NCBI RefSeq assembly: GCF_030504985.1
Contig: NZ_JASERU010000007.1
Span: 62,001-126,000, forward strand
Direction of reading: 5' to 3'
DNA from: Fulvimonas sp. R45
GTDB lineage: Bacteria; Pseudomonadota; Gammaproteobacteria; Xanthomonadales; Rhodanobacteraceae
Length of the DNA stretch: 64,000 bases
The translations under genes and the position numbers were made by a program. Below the pieces are notes generated by a model. It had not been told where the DNA came from and searched no databases. It saw only the letters and a program-made list of their open reading frames with translations. Position 1 is the stretch's first letter; the number at the start of each line of letters is the position of its first letter. Positions 24,518-32,957 of the stretch are shown here, piece by piece.

Positions 24518-25471
24518 TCAGGCGTGGCGGTCGGCCAGGTGGTCGGTGGCCTGCACCAGCGCGTCCACGATGGCCGGATCGGCGGCGCTGTGGCCGGCCA
24601 GCACGATGCGCAGCTCCGCTTCCGGCCATGCCTCGTGCAGGTCGATGGCGGTCTTCACCGGGCAGATGATGTCGTAGCGGCCGTGCACGAGGGTGGCGGG
24701 GATGCGGCGGATCCCCGGCACGCCGCGCAGCAGCTGGTCCGGTTCCAGGAACATGCGGTGGCGGAAGTAGTGCGCCTCCAGCCGCGCCACGCTCAGCGCC
24801 GCCTGCGGGTCGGCGAAGTCGCCGGCGCCGTCGGGGTCGTGCCGCAGCGTGGTGCTGCCGCCCTCGTAGGCGCTCCACGCCTGCGCGGCGGCGAGGCGGG
24901 TGGCCTCGTCGTCGCTGTCGAGGCGGCGCCAGTAGGCCTCGATCATGTCGCCGCGCTCGGCCGCGGGAATGAAGTCGCGGAAGCGCGCCCAGCGCTCGGG
25001 GAAGATGAAGCGCGCGCCGCCGTCCATCTCGTTGAACCAGCGCAGTTCCTCGTCGCGGGCGAGGAAGATGCCGCGCAGCACCAGGCCGAGCACGCGCTCC
25101 GGATGCGCCTGGGCGTAGGCCAGCGCCAGCGTGGAACCCCACGAGCCGCCGAACACCGCCCAGCGTTCGATGCCGAGCATCTCGCGGATCGCCTCGATGT
25201 CGGCCACCAGGTGCGCGGTGGTGTTGTCCACCAGGTCGGCGAAGGGCGTGGACCGGCCCGCGCCGCGCTGGTCGAACAGCACGATGCGCCAGCGCGCCGG
25301 GTCGAAGAAGCGGCGGTGGTAGGGCGACAGCCCCGCGCCGGGCCCGCCGTGCAGGAACACCACCGGCAGGCCGCCGGGGTTGCCGCATTCCTCGACGTGC
25401 AGGGTGTGGCGCGCGTCCACCGCGAGGCGGTGGGTGCGGTAGGGCTCGATCTCGGGGTACAGCTCGCGCAT
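24518..25471 (-). CDS. pip: Prolyl iminopeptidase (proline aminopeptidase)
   Basis: A 317-residue alpha/beta hydrolase of the S33 family. It begins MRELYPEIEPYRTHRLAVDA with VEECGNPGGLPVVFLHGGPG, the oxyanion-hole segment. The nucleophile is in GGSWGSTLALAYAQ, the Asp in VHGRYDIICP and the His in LAGHSA. The DQRGAGRSTP block and length are those of bacterial Pip, a cytosolic enzyme that removes N-terminal proline from peptides. The upstream element 25505-25602 separates it from the phosphatase gene on the same strand. Confidence 0.95.
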   Translation of the reverse strand: MRELYPEIEPYRTHRLAVDARHTLHVEECGNPGGLPVVFLHGGPGAGLSPYHRRFFDPARWRIVLFDQRGAGRSTPFADLVDNTTAHLVADIEAIREMLGIERWAVFGGSWGSTLALAYAQAHPERVLGLVLRGIFLARDEELRWFNEMDGGARFIFPERWARFRDFIPAAERGDMIEAYWRRLDSDDEATRLAAAQAWSAYEGGSTTLRHDPDGAGDFADPQAALSVARLEAHYFRHRMFLEPDQLLRGVPGIRRIPATLVHGRYDIICPVKTAIDLHEAWPEAELRIVLAGHSAADPAIVDALVQATDHLADRHA

Positions 25472-25504
25472 GGCGGGGATCCGGGTGGGGCGGGAAAAGC
25501 CTTA

Positions 25505-25602
25505 CCCCTCCCCGGCCCTCCCCTGCAGGCAGGGGAGGGAGATGTCCGGCCGGTGGCGGGGTGGACGCCTCCCCCTGCTTGCAGGGGGAGGTCGGGAGGG
25601 GG
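25505..25602. repeat. CCCTCCCC/GGGGAGGG palindromic element, single copy
   Basis: Left hairpin CCCTCCCCTGCAGGCAGGGGAGGG and right hairpin CCTCCCCCTGCTTGCAGGGGGAGG are separated by about 33 bp; outer CCCCTCCCC and GGGAGGGGG are inverted. It abuts the stop codon of the phosphatase gene (25603), the usual 3'-end position of this family here. Confidence 0.8.
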
Positions 25603-27327
25603 TCAGGCGCCGAACTGCAGCGTCTCGGTGAGGTCGCCCGGCGCCTTGCCGCCGGCGGCGACCATCGCCTTGTCGCGCATCACGATGCCGGGCAGCGGTT
25701 CCAGCCCGAAGCGGCGGTTGAGGAAGCGCTGGATCGAGCCGGTGTCGTAGATCGTGTGCTCCACGTGCCCGCGTTTGGCGTGCGGCGACACGACCAGCGC
25801 GGGGATGCGCGTGCCCGGCCCCCAGCGGTCGCCCCTGGGCGGTGCCACGTGGTCCCACCAGCCGCCGTTCTCGTCCACGGTGATGACGACCAGGGTCTGC
25901 GGCCACAGCGGGCTTTTCCGCAGGGCATCGACCACCTGGGTGATGTGGCGGTCGCCCGCCTCCACGTCGGAATAGCCGGCGTGCAGGTTGAGGTCGCCCT
26001 GCGGCTTGTAGAAGGTCACCGCGGGCAGCGTGCCGGCGGCGATGTCGGCGAGCAGGCGGTTGGTGTTCGCGGTTTCGCCGGTGCCGCCGTCGCGCAGGTG
26101 CTGCGTGCGCGCCGCGGTGCCGGGCGCGAACGACTTGAAGTAGTTGAATGGCTGGTGGTGCACCTGGAAGTTGGGGCTTGGCGGGAACTCGGCGCTGAGG
26201 CCCTCGTCGCCGTGGCCGTCCAGCGCCATCTGCCAGCCGCCGGCGTACCACGCCCAGTCGATGCCCTTGGCGCTGAGCCGGTCGCCGATGGTGGCGTGCT
26301 CCTGCGGCGGCAGCGTGCCGTAGTCGTTGGGATCGGCCAGCGCCGGGTTGGCCGGGTCGCGGGTGAAGGCCGGCGCGTAGGCCGGGCCCATCGTGTTCAC
26401 CGCCCAGAAGTCCGGCGTGAGCGCGCTGGGGCCGGCGGCCTTGGGGCGGCCCTGCATCGCGCTGGCGGGCGAATCCCCGGCCAGCTTCAGCACGATGCCG
26501 GCAGGGTCGTCGCCCTCCAGCCGCGCGATCTGGAATTTCGCCGGGCCCTGGTCGGCGTGCGGGTAGAACGGCGGCTGCGCGGCCACCAGGTACTGGTGGT
26601 TGAGGAAGGAGCCGCCGAAGGCGCCCATGAAGAAGTTGTCGCAGAGGGTGTACTGCTGCGCCAGCCGCCACAGGCGCAGGTTGCCGGCGCTGTCGCCGTA
26701 GTGGCCCATCACCAGCGCGCCGCTGTCGCCCCAGGCGACGAAGCCGTCGTTCCGGCCGCCGTTGATCTGTCGCTGGTTCTCGTAGAAGCGGTGCCACAGG
26801 TCGCGCGTGACCACGCCGTGCGGCAGCGGCGTGCCGTCCGGCGCGGCCAGTGCGAACGGCGCGTTGGGCAGGCCGGTGATGGCGTCCTCGCCGATCTGCC
26901 AGGTGCGGTGGTTCACCACCTGCTCGTGCGGCACCAGTCCACGCCAGATCGGCGGCAGCGTGGCCAGCGGCGTGCCATCGCGGTCGAGCTGGCGGTACTG
27001 CTCGGGCTTCAGCGCGGAGAGCGGGCTCTGCAACCCGGGGAAGTCGGCGAACAGGTTGTTGAAGCTGCGGTTCTCGGCGTAGATCACCACCACGTGGCGG
27101 ATGTGCTCGCGCAGCGCGGCGTCGAACGCGGCCTCGTCGCGCGGCGTGGCGGCGGAGGCAGCCGCGGAGGCGGCGGTCTTGCCCGTCGCGTCCTGCCGCT
27201 GGCAACCGCCGGCGGCCAGCGCGGCGCCGGCCAGCGCCATGCCGCCGAGCAGGCGCCGGCGCGCGGGGTCCGCGGGAGCCTCGGTGGCGTGAGTGGCGTC
27301 GGTGGTGGGCGGCTTTTTCTCGGTCAT
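25603..27327 (-). CDS. Tat-exported acid phosphatase / phosphoesterase (AcpA/phospholipase C superfamily)
   Basis: A 574-residue phosphoesterase. A long polar N-terminus precedes a twin-arginine signal (DPARRRLLGGMALAGAALAAGGC); the Cys may also be lipidated, although the lipobox is poor. The catalytic core begins IRHVVVIYAENRSFNNLFADF, the Asn/metal site of AcpA/PLC-type enzymes. Further metal-binding segments are SDVEAGDRHITQVV and VVITVDENGGWWDHVAPP. It hydrolyses phosphomonoesters or phospholipid head groups outside the cytoplasm; the acid-phosphatase subgroup is favoured because the PLC C-terminal repeats are absent. The start at 27327 is the ATG that gives the Tat signal. Confidence 0.88.
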   Translation of the reverse strand: MTEKKPPTTDATHATEAPADPARRRLLGGMALAGAALAAGGCQRQDATGKTAASAAASAATPRDEAAFDAALREHIRHVVVIYAENRSFNNLFADFPGLQSPLSALKPEQYRQLDRDGTPLATLPPIWRGLVPHEQVVNHRTWQIGEDAITGLPNAPFALAAPDGTPLPHGVVTRDLWHRFYENQRQINGGRNDGFVAWGDSGALVMGHYGDSAGNLRLWRLAQQYTLCDNFFMGAFGGSFLNHQYLVAAQPPFYPHADQGPAKFQIARLEGDDPAGIVLKLAGDSPASAMQGRPKAAGPSALTPDFWAVNTMGPAYAPAFTRDPANPALADPNDYGTLPPQEHATIGDRLSAKGIDWAWYAGGWQMALDGHGDEGLSAEFPPSPNFQVHHQPFNYFKSFAPGTAARTQHLRDGGTGETANTNRLLADIAAGTLPAVTFYKPQGDLNLHAGYSDVEAGDRHITQVVDALRKSPLWPQTLVVITVDENGGWWDHVAPPRGDRWGPGTRIPALVVSPHAKRGHVEHTIYDTGSIQRFLNRRFGLEPLPGIVMRDKAMVAAGGKAPGDLTETLQFGA

Positions 27328-27449
27328 GGCGGGCGTCGATGGCGAAGGGCGGGCCGGCAGTATGTGCGGAGGCGACGGACCGGCGCGTCCGGCAAAAGTA
27401 CCGGATGCGCGCGGCGCCTGCATGCCACGCAGGCGCCGCGCACCGGCAT

Positions 27450-28007
27450 TCAATCGTGCGACAGCGCGCGCGCCGCGTCCCACATCGCGCGGGTGATCGG
27501 GCGCCGGGTGTGCGGCGACTGCAGCACCACCAGGGTGGTCGTGCTGACGCTGGGATGGATCTTCAGCAGCCGGTCGAGCACGCTTTCCAGGTGCGCGATG
27601 GACATCGCCACCACGTGCAGCAGGGCGGAGTCCTCGCCGGCCAGGCGGCGGCAGTCGAGCACCTCGTGGATGTCCGCCACGTGCTGGCCGATGCGGGCGC
27701 AGATGCCGCCGTCGCAGCGCAGCCGCACCATCGCGTCGATGGCGTAGCCCAGCCGCTTCGGCTCCACCACCGCGCGGTAGCCGGCGATGACGCCGGCCTC
27801 CTCCAGCCGCTTCACGCGCTCGGCCACCGCCGGCGCGGACAGCCGCACCGTGCGTCCCAGCTCGGCGTAGCCCAGGCGCGCGTCGTGCTGCAGGGCCTCC
27901 AGGATCTGCCAGTCCTTGTGGTCCAGTTCGGGTTTCGAAACCAAGGTCGGAATCCTCGGGCGATGTTTCGATCGACGGCGAAACCGCGCGTCGGCATGTC
28001 GATCCAT
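27450..28007 (-). CDS. Lrp/AsnC family transcriptional regulator
   Basis: The recognisable protein starts about 24 codons in (KPELDHKDWQILEALQHDAR). It shows the AsnC HTH (YAELGRTVRLSAPAVAERVK, RLEEAGVIAGYRAVVEPKRLG) followed by the RAM ligand-binding domain. The ATG at 28007 adds a basic leader with no family match; a TTG in the LVSKPEL region may be the true start. It is divergent from an EamA-family transporter gene, with 64 bp between the starts, and probably controls it. Amino-acid export would fit the pairing; the effector is unknown. Confidence 0.88.
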   Translation of the reverse strand: MDRHADARFRRRSKHRPRIPTLVSKPELDHKDWQILEALQHDARLGYAELGRTVRLSAPAVAERVKRLEEAGVIAGYRAVVEPKRLGYAIDAMVRLRCDGGICARIGQHVADIHEVLDCRRLAGEDSALLHVVAMSIAHLESVLDRLLKIHPSVSTTTLVVLQSPHTRRPITRAMWDAARALSHD

Positions 28008-28071
28008 TATTCCGCGGCCCTCGGGCCAAGACTAGGATGCGCACGTCCCCCACCCAGCGGAATCCACCTGC

Positions 28072-28995
28072 ATGAGTCCCACCGAGCGCCTCGACGGCGG
28101 CGCGCTGCTCGCCATTGCCGTCGCCCTGCTCACCTGGTCGTCGGCCTACGCCGCGATCGCCTACGCGCTGCCTTCGTTCACCCCGGGCGAGGTGGCGCTG
28201 GCGCGGCTGCTGATCGCCTCGCTGTGCTTCGCGGCGCTGCTGGCGATCCGGCGCGTGCCGCTGCCGGCATGGCGCGACTGGCCGCGGCTGGCGCTGCTCG
28301 GCGTGGTCGGCCTGACCGTCTACCACGTCTGCCTGAACTACGCGGAAACGCGCATCGCCAGCGGCACCGCGGCGATCATCATCTCGCTGGTGCCGGCCGC
28401 CACCGCGGCGGTGTCGGCGCTGTGGCTGCGCGAGCGGCTGGGCCTGCGCACCTGGGTCGGGCTGGGCGTGGCGCTGGCCGGCACGGTCATGGTGGTGCTG
28501 GCCAGCGGCCAGCGCGTGGAGGCCGATCCGAAGGCGCTGCTGGTGCTGGTCTGCGTGCTCGCCTCGGCGGTCTACTTCGTGGGACAGAAGCCGCTGTTCG
28601 CACGCCATGGCACGCTCGTCGTCACCGCCTGCACCTTCTTCGCCGGCACCCTGGCCACGCTGCCGTTCGGCTGGCGGCTGCCGTGGGCGCTGGCCGCGGC
28701 GCCGTGGCCGCATGCCGCCGCGCTGCTGTGGCTGGGCATCGCGCCCAGCTTCGTGGGCTACCTGGCGTGGAATCTCGCGGTGCACCGCGCCAGCGCGTCG
28801 CGGGTATCCAGCTTCATCTACCTGTCGCCGCCGATCGCCATCGCGATCGGCTGGCTGTGGCTGCACGAGATTCCCGGCGTCGTGGTGCTGGCGGGCGGCG
28901 CCATCGTGATCGGCGGCGTGGTGCTGGCGAACGCGCGGCGGCGTACCGTGGCGCCGGCGGCGGTGCAGGCTGCCGGGGCGTGCAAGACGCCGTGA
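28072..28995 (+). CDS. EamA/DMT family transporter
   Basis: A 307-residue permease with ten hydrophobic helices in two five-helix EamA repeats. The first ends near ASGTAAIIISLVPAATAAVS, a typical DMT helix, and the second contains SRVSSFIYLSPPIAIAIGWL. Members export amino acids or metabolites. It is divergent from the Lrp/AsnC regulator, which suggests ligand-responsive control. A glutathione transferase gene starts 32 bp downstream on the same strand. Confidence 0.92.
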   Translation: MSPTERLDGGALLAIAVALLTWSSAYAAIAYALPSFTPGEVALARLLIASLCFAALLAIRRVPLPAWRDWPRLALLGVVGLTVYHVCLNYAETRIASGTAAIIISLVPAATAAVSALWLRERLGLRTWVGLGVALAGTVMVVLASGQRVEADPKALLVLVCVLASAVYFVGQKPLFARHGTLVVTACTFFAGTLATLPFGWRLPWALAAAPWPHAAALLWLGIAPSFVGYLAWNLAVHRASASRVSSFIYLSPPIAIAIGWLWLHEIPGVVVLAGGAIVIGGVVLANARRRTVAPAAVQAAGACKTP

Positions 28996-29027
28996 GCACG
29001 ATCCATCCATCGAGAAGGGGAACCAGG

Positions 29028-29720
29028 ATGTACGAGCTTCATATCGCCAACAAGAACTACTCCTCGTGGTCGCTGCGGCCCTGGGTGCTGATGCGCGCGC
29101 TGGACATCCCGTTCGCCGAGACGCTGGTGCCGTTCGCCGGCGGCGCGGGCGCGAGCTGGGACGCGTTCCGGGCGTTCTCGCCCACCGGCAAGGTGCCGTG
29201 CCTGCGCGACGGCGACGTCACGGTGTGGGACTCGCTGGCGATCGCCGAATACCTCGCCGAGCGCCATCCCGGCGCATGGCCGGCCGCCGCCGCCGCGCGC
29301 GCCTGGGCGCGCTGCGCGGCGGCGGAGATGCACTCGGGCTTCCCCGCGCTGCGCAGCGTGTGCACGATGAACTGCGGCGTGCGCGTGCGCGTCGACGCGC
29401 CGGACGCGGCTCTGCGCAAGGACATCGCCCGCCTCGGCGAGCTGTGGAACGAGGGACTGGCGCGCTTCGGCGGCCCGTTCCTGGCCGGCACCGCGTTCAC
29501 CGCGGTGGATGCGTTCTACGCGCCGGTGGCGTTCCGCATCCAGAGCTACGGCCTGGTGCTGGACGAAGCGTCGATGGCCTACGCGCAACGCCTGCTCGAC
29601 CTGCCCGCGATGTGCGAGTGGTACGCCGCCGCGCTGGCCGAGTCCTGGCGCGACCCGGAGCACGAGGACGAGGCACGGCGCGCGGGCGTATGGCTGGAGG
29701 ATTTGCGTCGCTCCGCATAG
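29028..29720 (+). CDS. Glutathione S-transferase family protein
   Basis: A 230-residue GST: MYELHIANKNYSSWSLRPWV is the first strand and catalytic Ser helix, and FSPTGKVPCLRDGDVTVWDS the cis-Pro and glutathione-binding part. The C-terminal helical domain includes FGGPFLAGTAFTAVDAFYAP. A good ribosome-binding site (GAAGGGG) precedes the ATG. The SSWSLRP N-terminus is that of a zeta/Ser-type group often annotated as YfcF-like or maleylacetoacetate isomerase-like; the reaction cannot be decided. It may share a transcript with the EamA gene. A palindromic element (29734-29870) follows. Confidence 0.9.
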   Translation: MYELHIANKNYSSWSLRPWVLMRALDIPFAETLVPFAGGAGASWDAFRAFSPTGKVPCLRDGDVTVWDSLAIAEYLAERHPGAWPAAAAARAWARCAAAEMHSGFPALRSVCTMNCGVRVRVDAPDAALRKDIARLGELWNEGLARFGGPFLAGTAFTAVDAFYAPVAFRIQSYGLVLDEASMAYAQRLLDLPAMCEWYAAALAESWRDPEHEDEARRAGVWLEDLRRSA

Positions 29721-29733
29721 GCGCAGGGCCTTT

Positions 29734-29870
29734 CTCCCTCTCCCCTCCGGGGAGAGGGCCGGGGTGAGGGGGCAACCTCGCGAGAGTTCTGCACCGGAGC
29801 GCGCCTTCGCTGTGCGCTTCCGCGAGCACCCGCCCCTCACCTCAATCCTCTCCCCGGAGGGGAGAGGAGG
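29734..29870. repeat. CTCTCCCC/GGGGAGAG palindromic element
   Basis: Left hairpin CCCTCTCCCCTCCGGGGAGAGGG continues with CCGGGGTGAGGGG. After about 55 bp the inverse follows: CCCCTCACCTCAATC, then CCTCTCCCCGGAGGGGAGAGG. The whole unit is an imperfect inverted repeat of about 137 bp. It lies between the convergent GST and ubiE genes and probably serves both 3' ends. A related element is at 33959-34115. Confidence 0.8.
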
Positions 29871-29924
29871 CCATCGCGCCGGGCGGGTTCGTACCTTCGT
29901 GCTTTGCGGCGGACCTGCGGGTGG

Positions 29925-30674
29925 CTAGAGCTTGTACGCCCTGTGCATGGCCACGATGCCGTGGCTGAGGTTGCGCACCTCCACCCGCCCGAAGCCGGCG
30001 CGCTCCATCATCCCTTTCAGCGTCTCCTGGTCGGGATGCTTGCGGATCGACTCGGCCAGGTATTGGTAGCTGTCGGCGTCGCCGGCGAACAGGCGGCCCA
30101 GCCTCGGCAGCACCTTGAACGAGTGGAAGTCGTAGAGCTTGCCGAACAGCTCGCTCTGCACGCGCGAGAACTCCAGCACCAGCGCGCGGCCGCCGGGCTT
30201 GAGCACGCGGCAGATGTCGGCCAGCGCCTTGTCCTTGTCGGTGACGTTGCGCAGGCCGAAGGCCATGGTCACCGCATCGAACGAGTTGTCCGGGAACGGC
30301 AGGCATTCGGCGTTGAGCTGGGCCCAGCGCAGGCCGCCGACCAGGCCGCGGTCGGTGAGCCGGTCGCGGCCCACGCCGAGCATGGCGGCGTTGATGTCGC
30401 CCACCACCACCTCGCCATCCTCGCCCACCACCGGCTTGAGCAGGGCAGCGATGTCGCCGGTGCCGCCGGCGAGGTCCAGCACGCGGTCGCCCTTGCGCAC
30501 GCCGCTCACCGCCACGAAGTGGCGCTTCCACAGGCGGTGGATGCCGAACGACATCAGGTCGTTCATCAGGTCGTAGTTGCGCGCGACCGAGGTGAACACC
30601 TGGCCGACCAGCTTCTGTTTCTCGGCGACGGGCACGTCGCGGAAGCCGAAATGGGTGGTTTGCTGCTCGCTCAT
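29925..30674 (-). CDS. ubiE: Demethylmenaquinone / 2-polyprenyl-6-methoxy-benzoquinol methyltransferase UbiE
   Basis: A 249-residue class I SAM methyltransferase. Visible landmarks are [20 protein letters not shown] (UbiE N-terminus), [20 protein letters not shown], the SAM motif [31 protein letters not shown] and the C-terminal [13 protein letters not shown]. It adds the ring C-methyl group in ubiquinone (and menaquinone) synthesis on the inner face of the membrane. The start at 30674 gives the usual [11 protein letters not shown]; a codon three residues upstream (30683) is possible. In E. coli it is followed by ubiJ-ubiB; here it stands alone. Confidence 0.96.
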   Translation of the reverse strand: MSEQQTTHFGFRDVPVAEKQKLVGQVFTSVARNYDLMNDLMSFGIHRLWKRHFVAVSGVRKGDRVLDLAGGTGDIAALLKPVVGEDGEVVVGDINAAMLGVGRDRLTDRGLVGGLRWAQLNAECLPFPDNSFDAVTMAFGLRNVTDKDKALADICRVLKPGGRALVLEFSRVQSELFGKLYDFHSFKVLPRLGRLFAGDADSYQYLAESIRKHPDQETLKGMMERAGFGRVEVRNLSHGIVAMHRAYKL

Positions 30675-30703
30675 GGGGCGCATGCTACAGGATCGGCGAG
30701 GGG

Positions 30704-30751
30704 GATAAGGCGTTCTTATGCGCCGTATACGGAACATGAAGTGGCCTTATC
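30704..30751. promoter_or_regulatory. Inverted repeat GATAAGGC...GCCTTATC upstream of the DsrE-TsdA operon
   Basis: A perfect 8-bp inverted repeat, GATAAGGC (30704-30711) and GCCTTATC (30744-30751), lies in the divergent gap between ubiE and the DsrE-like gene. The segment between the arms is less GC-rich and contains TCTTATG and GTATACGGAACATG. It could be an operator or promoter region for the sulfur/cytochrome operon. No regulator gene is adjacent. Confidence 0.35.
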
Positions 30752-30808
30752 GGTGCCGCGGGCGTAGCGTTGCGCCCACGTCACGAACCTTCACCGGAGG
30801 AAGCCCGT

Positions 30809-31342
30809 ATGAACCGTCCCATTCCCCTCCTCGTCGGCGCGCTCGGCCTGCTGCTGGGCGCTGCCGCCGCCGCGGCGCCGGCGCAGGCGATCACCGCCGC
30901 GGGCAACTTCCACCCGCTGCCGCACGCGGCCTTCCAGCCCGACCGCAATGCCACCTACAAGGTGGTGTTCGGCATGACCAAGCCGGGCAAGCCGGACCAG
31001 GTCAATCCCGCGCTGGAACGCGTGGCCCGCACGGTGAACCTGTACGCCGCGGCCGGCGTGCCGCTGGACCACCTGAAGTTCGTCGCCATCGCCTACGGGC
31101 CGGCCACCGCGCTGGTGCTGGACGACGCGCACTACCGCGCGAAGTTCGGCACGGCCAATCCCAACCTGCCGGTGATCGCGCAGCTGCGCAAGGCCGGCGT
31201 CACCGTGGCGGTGTGCGGGCAGGCGGTGGCCGAGAACCACTTCCAGGACGACTGGGTGGCGAAGGACGTGGACGTGGCGCTGTCCGCGCTCACCACCATC
31301 ACCGAACTGGAACAGCAGGGCTACGCCCTGATGCCGCTGTGA
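30809..31342 (+). CDS. Periplasmic DsrE-like protein
   Basis: A 177-residue exported protein. A signal peptide (about residues 1-27, ending APAQA) is followed by a DsrE/F-like alpha/beta domain: YKVVFGMTKPGKPDQVNPAL, HLKFVAIAYGPATALVLDD, and LRKAGVTVAVCGQAVAENHF, with Cys136 where DsrE-family proteins place their sulfur-carrying Cys. The ribosome-binding site GGAGG precedes the ATG by 8 bp. Periplasmic DsrE-like proteins often accompany sulfur-oxidation genes. Here it leads an operon ending in TsdA, so a role in binding or relaying sulfane sulfur is plausible; that is inference. Confidence 0.85.
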   Translation: MNRPIPLLVGALGLLLGAAAAAAPAQAITAAGNFHPLPHAAFQPDRNATYKVVFGMTKPGKPDQVNPALERVARTVNLYAAAGVPLDHLKFVAIAYGPATALVLDDAHYRAKFGTANPNLPVIAQLRKAGVTVAVCGQAVAENHFQDDWVAKDVDVALSALTTITELEQQGYALMPL

Positions 31343-31353
31343 GGGGGCGGACG

Positions 31354-32304
31354 ATGGCGAGGCATGCCGCTCCCCGCTGGCGCCGCGCGCTGCTGGCCGG
31401 CGTGCTGGCCGCCGCCTGCGCCGGCGCGTCCGCCGGCCAGGCCGATTACCTGCCGCCGTGGAACCCGCCGCCCGCCGGCGGCGAGCACTTCAGCGTGCCG
31501 CCGGTGGACGCGATCGCCGACCTGCACGGCGACGTGGTCGATCCGCAGCTCACCGTGTTCTTCGCCGGCAACCAGTTCATGGTGGTGCACGACCTGGTGG
31601 CGGCGTTCAAGCAGGCCTATCCGCAGTACACGCGCATCTACGTCGAGACGCTGCCGCCGGGGATCCTGGCGAAGCAGATCGAGACGGGTTCGCTGGTGAT
31701 GGGCAACCTGCGCATCGCGCTGAAGCCGGACATCTACACCGCCGGCAAGGGCGCCATCGCCGCGCGGCAGAAGGAGCACCACTGGTTCGCCGCCACCGCC
31801 GACTACGCGCGCAACCCGCTGGCGATCCTGGTCGCCAGGGGCAACCCGAAGCACGTCGAAGGACTGCAGGACCTGGCCCGGCCCGAGGTGCGCGTAAGCA
31901 TGCCCAACCCTGCATGGGAAGGCATTGCGAAGCAGATCGAGGCCAGCTACCGCAAGGCCGGCGGCGAGGCGCTGGACCACGCCGTGATGGTGACCAAGGT
32001 CAAGGACGGCAGCACCTTCCTCACCCACATCCACCACCGCCAGTCACCGCTGCGCGTGCTGCAGGGCGAGTCCGACGCGGCCCCGGTATGGGCCACCGAG
32101 GCGTATTTCCAGCAGCATATCCTGCACCACCCGGTGGAGACGGTGGCGATTCCCGCGGCGCAGAACGCGGTGGCCACCTACACCGCCGCGCGCATGAAGG
32201 ACGCGCCGCACCCGCAGGCGGCGAAGGATTTCTTCGCCTTCATGCAGTCGCCCGCCGCGCAGGCGGTATACCGCAAGTACGGCTTCCAGCCGCCGCGGCC
32301 ATGA
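31354..32304 (+). CDS. Periplasmic substrate-binding protein (ModA-like), no transporter partner nearby
   Basis: A 316-residue exported protein with a signal peptide (about 1-27, ending ASAGQ). The type II binding-protein fold is seen in VDPQLTVFFAGNQFMVVHDL, IETGSLVMGNLRIALKPDIY, an ARNPLAILVARGNPKHVEGL hinge region and PQAAKDFFAFMQSPAAQAVY near the C-terminus. These are the landmarks of ModA/sulfate-type binding proteins. No ABC permease or ATPase is encoded in the operon. It sits between a DsrE-like protein and two c-type cytochromes, so it may deliver or sense a sulfur oxyanion instead of feeding a transporter. The ligand is unknown. The start is 11 bp after the previous stop. Confidence 0.82.
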   Translation: MARHAAPRWRRALLAGVLAAACAGASAGQADYLPPWNPPPAGGEHFSVPPVDAIADLHGDVVDPQLTVFFAGNQFMVVHDLVAAFKQAYPQYTRIYVETLPPGILAKQIETGSLVMGNLRIALKPDIYTAGKGAIAARQKEHHWFAATADYARNPLAILVARGNPKHVEGLQDLARPEVRVSMPNPAWEGIAKQIEASYRKAGGEALDHAVMVTKVKDGSTFLTHIHHRQSPLRVLQGESDAAPVWATEAYFQQHILHHPVETVAIPAAQNAVATYTAARMKDAPHPQAAKDFFAFMQSPAAQAVYRKYGFQPPRP

Positions 32305-32957
32305 AGGCGGCGCCGTGGATCGCCGGCCTCGCCGGACTGCTGCTCGCCGGCGCCGCGTCGGCCGGCACGCCCGACGGCGCGACCATCGCGCGCCAGGGCA
32401 ACGGCCGCGGCGTGGCGCCGTGCGCGGCCTGCCACAACGCCGACGGCGGCGGCCAGCCGGCGGCGGGCTTCCCGCGCCTGGCGGGCTTGCCGTCGGCCTA
32501 CCTGCTCAAGCAGCTCGACGACTTCGCCCATGGCACGCGCCGCAACGCCACCATGCAGCCGGTGGCGGCGGGATTGAGCCAAGACGAGCGCGCCGCACTG
32601 GCGGCGTACTACAGCAAGCTGCCGGTGCCGGCCATGTCGACAACACCGGTGACGGATCCACGGCAGGAAGCGCTGGGCGAACGGCTCGCCACGCGTGGGC
32701 GCTGGTCGCACGGCCTGCCGGGGTGCGGGCAATGCCACGGACCCGGTGGCGTCGGCGTGGGCGGGCACTTCCCGCCGCTGGCCGGGCAATCGGCCGTCTA
32801 TATCGCCAACCAGTTGCACGCCTGGCAGAAGGGCATGCGCCGCAACGATCCGCTGCAGCTGATGCAGGCGGTGGCCGGCAAGCTCGACGAGGCCGACATC
32901 GCGGCGGTCAGTGCGTGGTACGCCGCGCAGCCCGTCGCGGGAGGACAGCAGCCATGA
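32301..32957 (+). CDS. Diheme c4-type cytochrome (TsdB-like electron acceptor)
   Basis: A 218-residue periplasmic diheme cytochrome with a signal peptide (about 1-22). Heme sites are CAACH (41-45) and CGQCH (142-146), each followed by a FPRLAG or FPPLAG segment and a Met (Met85, Met188) in the c4 pattern, giving two similar halves. TsdA enzymes in several bacteria pair or fuse with such a diheme cytochrome, TsdB, which takes the electrons. The start overlaps the upstream stop by 4 bp and its stop overlaps the tsdA start by 4 bp, so the three genes are coupled. Confidence 0.88.
   Translation: MKAAPWIAGLAGLLLAGAASAGTPDGATIARQGNGRGVAPCAACHNADGGGQPAAGFPRLAGLPSAYLLKQLDDFAHGTRRNATMQPVAAGLSQDERAALAAYYSKLPVPAMSTTPVTDPRQEALGERLATRGRWSHGLPGCGQCHGPGGVGVGGHFPPLAGQSAVYIANQLHAWQKGMRRNDPLQLMQAVAGKLDEADIAAVSAWYAAQPVAGGQQP

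Noticed and set aside
25603-27327. Phospholipase C (PLC) annotation for the Tat phosphatase
   Set aside because: The superfamily core is shared, but the C-terminal repeats of classical PLCs are absent and the length fits the AcpA-type acid phosphatases.
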